A DNA stretch of 7,327 nt, from the NCBI GenBank assembly GCA_020053845.1, contig JAGVMI010000130.1, forward strand, positions 1 to 7,327, written 5' to 3'. This stretch comes from Candidatus Babeliales bacterium. Lineage in GTDB: Bacteria; Babelota; Babeliae; Babelales; Vermiphilaceae. Of the stretch, positions 5,303-7,327 are shown piece after piece; the stretch's first letter is position 1; each line of letters begins with the position of its first letter. The notes under the pieces are model-generated. The model had not been told where the DNA came from. It did no database searches and saw only the letters and a list, made by a program, of their open reading frames with translations. A program made the translations under genes and the position numbers.

Positions 5303-6490
5303 ATGGGCCTTACGGCTATGTCAAATATAAAAAAAACAGTCACTTTTCTTGCATCGCTTTTTAAGGCAATTGTGGGCACAGCGATTCTTTTTGCCATTGC
5401 TCTTCTATGCATAAAAATGCATAGTGCTCCACAAGCGCTTGAAACTCCTATGTGTCCGCCGCAGACACCTACCTTAGTGCGCATATCTGTCGATACGCTC
5501 AATACGTTTACCCTTATTCCCGAGCAGATACTTGATGACGTACAACGTGAAGCATGCGAAGTGCCTATACGCACATTCAATAATCATCAGCTCGTGAGAA
5601 AAATTAAACGCGATAAGGCTCCTCAAGAGTCATGCCTTACCATTACCTATCCCAACTCGCGCACACCTCGCCAAGCAATGCGCGTATTTAAAGGCATATC
5701 ACTACCATCTGATTGCACGCGCGTAGCTGTATTTTCACGTGGATATATTCCTTTGAGCTCGCCACGCACACAAACGCCCCGCCGTGGAGGAGGAGTGCAT
5801 TGGGTTAATCGCCTCGTGCAAAATAATATTCTCGAAGATGCGACATGGATAGCGTTTGATTATGATGATGAGCATGGCAACTTCGGACAAGACGCTGATA
5901 CTACATCATTTGCACAAATTATCGATGCAATCAATACCGCATGCCCACAAGCAAAAATTATTGTACTTGGCGATTGCCGAGGCGCGCATGTAGCATTGCG
6001 CTATCTTGCGCAGCACGACAATCCCTCAATTGATACGCTCATCTTAGAGTCTCCTTATAGCTCAGCAGAAGAATTGTTTAGCACAGTATCACATAGCTAT
6101 CTCCAGCCATGCATAGGAGATCGTTGCTCTCGGGCGCTACTAAACAAGTTTGTGCGCTGGTACTTCCCGTATTATAGTCCGCAAAAAGATAATCTGATTG
6201 CGCATATTGATGCCATCAAAGACAAAAATATTTTCATCGGCCATCACATGCACGATCGTGTAATATCAGATAAAAATGTACTCACACTTGTTGAGCACTT
6301 ACGCAAAAACAATCACGTGTATCTCTTTGCAAGCGCAAGCAATAAAGGCGATCACAGCAGGCTAAGCCTGATTCCAAGCTATCAAAGAGCAGTAAACGCC
6401 TTCCTAAAAATGTGCAATTTGCCTCACAATACAGAGCTTGCACACCAAGGAATTCAATTCCTTGAAAAATCGAAAAAAAACGGCCTGTAA
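5303..6490 (+). CDS. Exported or anchored alpha/beta-hydrolase-fold protein with Cys nucleophile (paralog 2)
   Basis: The 395-residue protein has an N-terminal hydrophobic segment (about 13-38) after a short basic stretch; with no clear A-x-A site it may be an uncleaved anchor. A divergent region (about 40-135) follows. The core shared with its upstream neighbour comes next: VFSRGY (143-148), RRGGG (160-164), NFGQD (193-197), VLGDCRGAH (221-229), WYFP (286-289), FIGHHMHDRVISD (311-323) and KGDHSRL (348-354). The proposed triad is Cys225, Asp318 and His351. Relative to paralog 1 the N-terminal region is longer and the C-terminal tail differs, which suggests an old duplication with divergence. 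Function is not recognised beyond the fold. ATG 5318 (codon 6, MSNIKK) is an alternative start and gives a more typical leader; neither ATG has a well-spaced ribosome site. The gene ends 70 bases before uvrC. Confidence 0.7.
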   Translation: MGLTAMSNIKKTVTFLASLFKAIVGTAILFAIALLCIKMHSAPQALETPMCPPQTPTLVRISVDTLNTFTLIPEQILDDVQREACEVPIRTFNNHQLVRKIKRDKAPQESCLTITYPNSRTPRQAMRVFKGISLPSDCTRVAVFSRGYIPLSSPRTQTPRRGGGVHWVNRLVQNNILEDATWIAFDYDDEHGNFGQDADTTSFAQIIDAINTACPQAKIIVLGDCRGAHVALRYLAQHDNPSIDTLILESPYSSAEELFSTVSHSYLQPCIGDRCSRALLNKFVRWYFPYYSPQKDNLIAHIDAIKDKNIFIGHHMHDRVISDKNVLTLVEHLRKNNHVYLFASASNKGDHSRLSLIPSYQRAVNAFLKMCNLPHNTELAHQGIQFLEKSKKNGL

Positions 6491-6511
6491 AAACAGCTAC
6501 GCGCCAGCAGT

Positions 6512-6540
6512 TTGCCGGATAGGCGAGAATCCCTTAGACT
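6512..6540 (+). promoter_or_regulatory. Promoter of uvrC
   Basis: TTGCCG (6512-6517) is followed after 17 bases by TAGACT (6535-6540), each four of six to consensus. The start would be near 6547, leaving a very short leader with the ribosome site AAGGGA (6549-6554) almost at its 5' end. The -10 box overlaps the left arm of the inverted repeat at 6530-6554. Confidence 0.4.
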
Positions 6541-6554
6541 AATTTTGTAAGGGA
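6530..6554. promoter_or_regulatory. Inverted repeat over the uvrC -10 box and ribosome site
   Basis: TCCCTTA (6530-6536) and TAAGGGA (6548-6554) are perfect 7-base inverted copies around 11 bases. The right arm contains the uvrC Shine-Dalgarno AAGGGA, 6 bases before the ATG. It could be a repressor operator, or an RNA hairpin that hides the ribosome site in transcripts reading through from upstream. It does not match the LexA patterns CTGT-N8-ACAG or GAAC-N4-GTTC. Confidence 0.45.
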
Positions 6555-6560
6555 AGTGCC

Positions 6561-7327
6561 ATGAAAAAACTTTCAAAACAATTGCCTCATCTGCCCGGCG
6601 TCTATCTTTTTAAAAATAAAGATGGAGACGTTATCTATATAGGCAAGGCAAAGATTCTCAAAAATCGCGTTGCCTCATACTTTCAAGACTCACATCATGA
6701 CTGGAAAATAGCATCACTCATGGATGAGTATGATGATCTTGATTTCATTGTTACCAATACTGAAACTGAAGCGATGCTGCTTGAAGCGCAACTTATTCAG
6801 CGCTATCAGCCTAAATTCAACGTGCTCTTCAAAGATGGCCAGCCTTTTCTTTACATTCTATTCACTCAAGATGATCTACCCACAATAAAAATTGTGCGCA
6901 ATAAAAAGCAAAAAGGCACTTACTTTGGGCCGTTTTTGCACAAAACGCAAGCGCGCCGAGTATTTAACTATCTCATGCGTACCTTCAGGCTTACGCTCTG
7001 CAAATCTAAAATCGCTCAGGGGTGTTTAAAGTATCATTTGGGGCTGTGCCCGGGGAGTTGCCGCCCTGATTTTGATGCGCAGGAATATTTGTTTCGCATT
7101 GAGCTTGCAAAAAGCGCACTCAAGCATAACTACGATGAATTTCTTGAGCATCTGCGCAATCAGATCGCCCAGTATAATAAAGAGCATGCATTTGAAAAAT
7201 CAAAACGCCTGGCACACTATCTTGAAAATTTTCAAACCATATTCAACACGCTTAAAGTTCACTTCTCTGAGCATAAATACGCAGACAAAGTATTTGCCGC
7301 AGTAACGCCAGCTCCCGTCAGTCCTGC
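6561..7327 (+). CDS. uvrC: UvrABC excinuclease subunit C, N-terminal part (3' partial)
   Basis: The frame from ATG 6561 stays open to the right edge (255 residues of a protein that is usually about 600). UvrC makes both cuts in nucleotide excision repair, in the cytoplasm, with UvrA and UvrB. The N-terminal GIY-YIG nuclease is clear: LPGVYLF (11-17), VIYIGKA (24-30), LKNRVASYF (33-41) and LLEAQLIQRYQPKFN (73-87). Tyr26, Arg36 and Glu75 fall at catalytic positions. KDGQPFLYI (91-99) and YFGPF (121-125) are further UvrC signatures. Cys147, Cys155, Cys163 and Cys167, in LCKSK and GCLKYHLGLCPGSC, match the cysteines that hold an iron-sulfur cluster in UvrC. A loosely conserved UVR-like helical segment (about 203-227) follows. 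The RNase H-like endonuclease and HhH domains should lie beyond the window. The start is supported by AAGGGA at 6549-6554. The family call is very secure. Confidence 0.95.
   Translation, partial: MKKLSKQLPHLPGVYLFKNKDGDVIYIGKAKILKNRVASYFQDSHHDWKIASLMDEYDDLDFIVTNTETEAMLLEAQLIQRYQPKFNVLFKDGQPFLYILFTQDDLPTIKIVRNKKQKGTYFGPFLHKTQARRVFNYLMRTFRLTLCKSKIAQGCLKYHLGLCPGSCRPDFDAQEYLFRIELAKSALKHNYDEFLEHLRNQIAQYNKEHAFEKSKRLAHYLENFQTIFNTLKVHFSEHKYADKVFAAVTPAPVSP

Noticed and set aside
6502..6525. CGCC/GGCG stem after the second hydrolase as a terminator
   Set aside because: A 4-bp stem with a large loop and no T tract, overlapping the uvrC promoter.
7072..7305. A 77-codon plus-strand ORF inside the uvrC region
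   Set aside because: It is in another frame of uvrC, whose conserved motifs are continuous through this stretch.

Overview
The window looks like chromosomal DNA of a host-associated Gram-negative-type bacterium. The evidence is an ankyrin-repeat protein, several proteins with Sec-type leaders, a periplasmic M23 peptidase, a PilO-like inner-membrane protein, and cysteine-rich exported proteins. All readable genes use the standard bacterial code, with TAA or TAG stops and tryptophan as TGG. Base composition is moderate, roughly 40-45% GC in the blocks counted by hand. The combination resembles protist-associated lineages such as Dependentiae (TM6/Babeliae). That placement is an inference from style, not from a marker gene.

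Layout, left to right. (1) Positions 1-441 (+) hold the 3' end of an ankyrin-repeat gene that enters from the left edge, closed by a strong intrinsic terminator (471-498). (2) A TTGACA/TATCCT promoter and a good ribosome site precede a full-length type I glutamine synthetase (592-2031, +). This protein carries an N-terminal signal peptide, which is very unusual for this normally cytosolic, ATP-dependent enzyme. (3) The 190-base gap 2032-2221 holds promoter-like elements, a hairpin, a C-rich linker and an intrinsic terminator: the architecture of a small RNA gene. (4) On the minus strand, a likely two-gene operon reads from about 4050 down to 2222: an M23 (LytM-type) peptidase with an N-terminal anchor and beta-rich Ig-like region, then a PilO/GspM-like single-pass membrane protein. 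(5) Divergent from it on the plus strand lie two tandem paralogous exported alpha/beta-hydrolase-fold proteins (4156-5238 and 5303-6490). Both have a cysteine in the nucleophile elbow (GDCRGAH), and the second has its own promoter. (6) The 5' part of uvrC (6561 to the right edge) begins behind a promoter and a perfect 7-bp inverted repeat that covers its ribosome-binding site.

Working together: four of the six genes are predicted to be exported or membrane-anchored with their bulk in the envelope (glutamine synthetase, M23 peptidase, both hydrolases), and a fifth (PilO-like) is an inner-membrane protein. The stretch therefore reads as envelope or host-interface functions next to a DNA-repair gene. 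No transposase, integrase, CRISPR array, tRNA or rRNA was seen. The most interesting items are the leader-bearing glutamine synthetase, the tandem Cys-hydrolase pair of unrecognised specificity, the candidate small RNA, and the dyad over the uvrC start.
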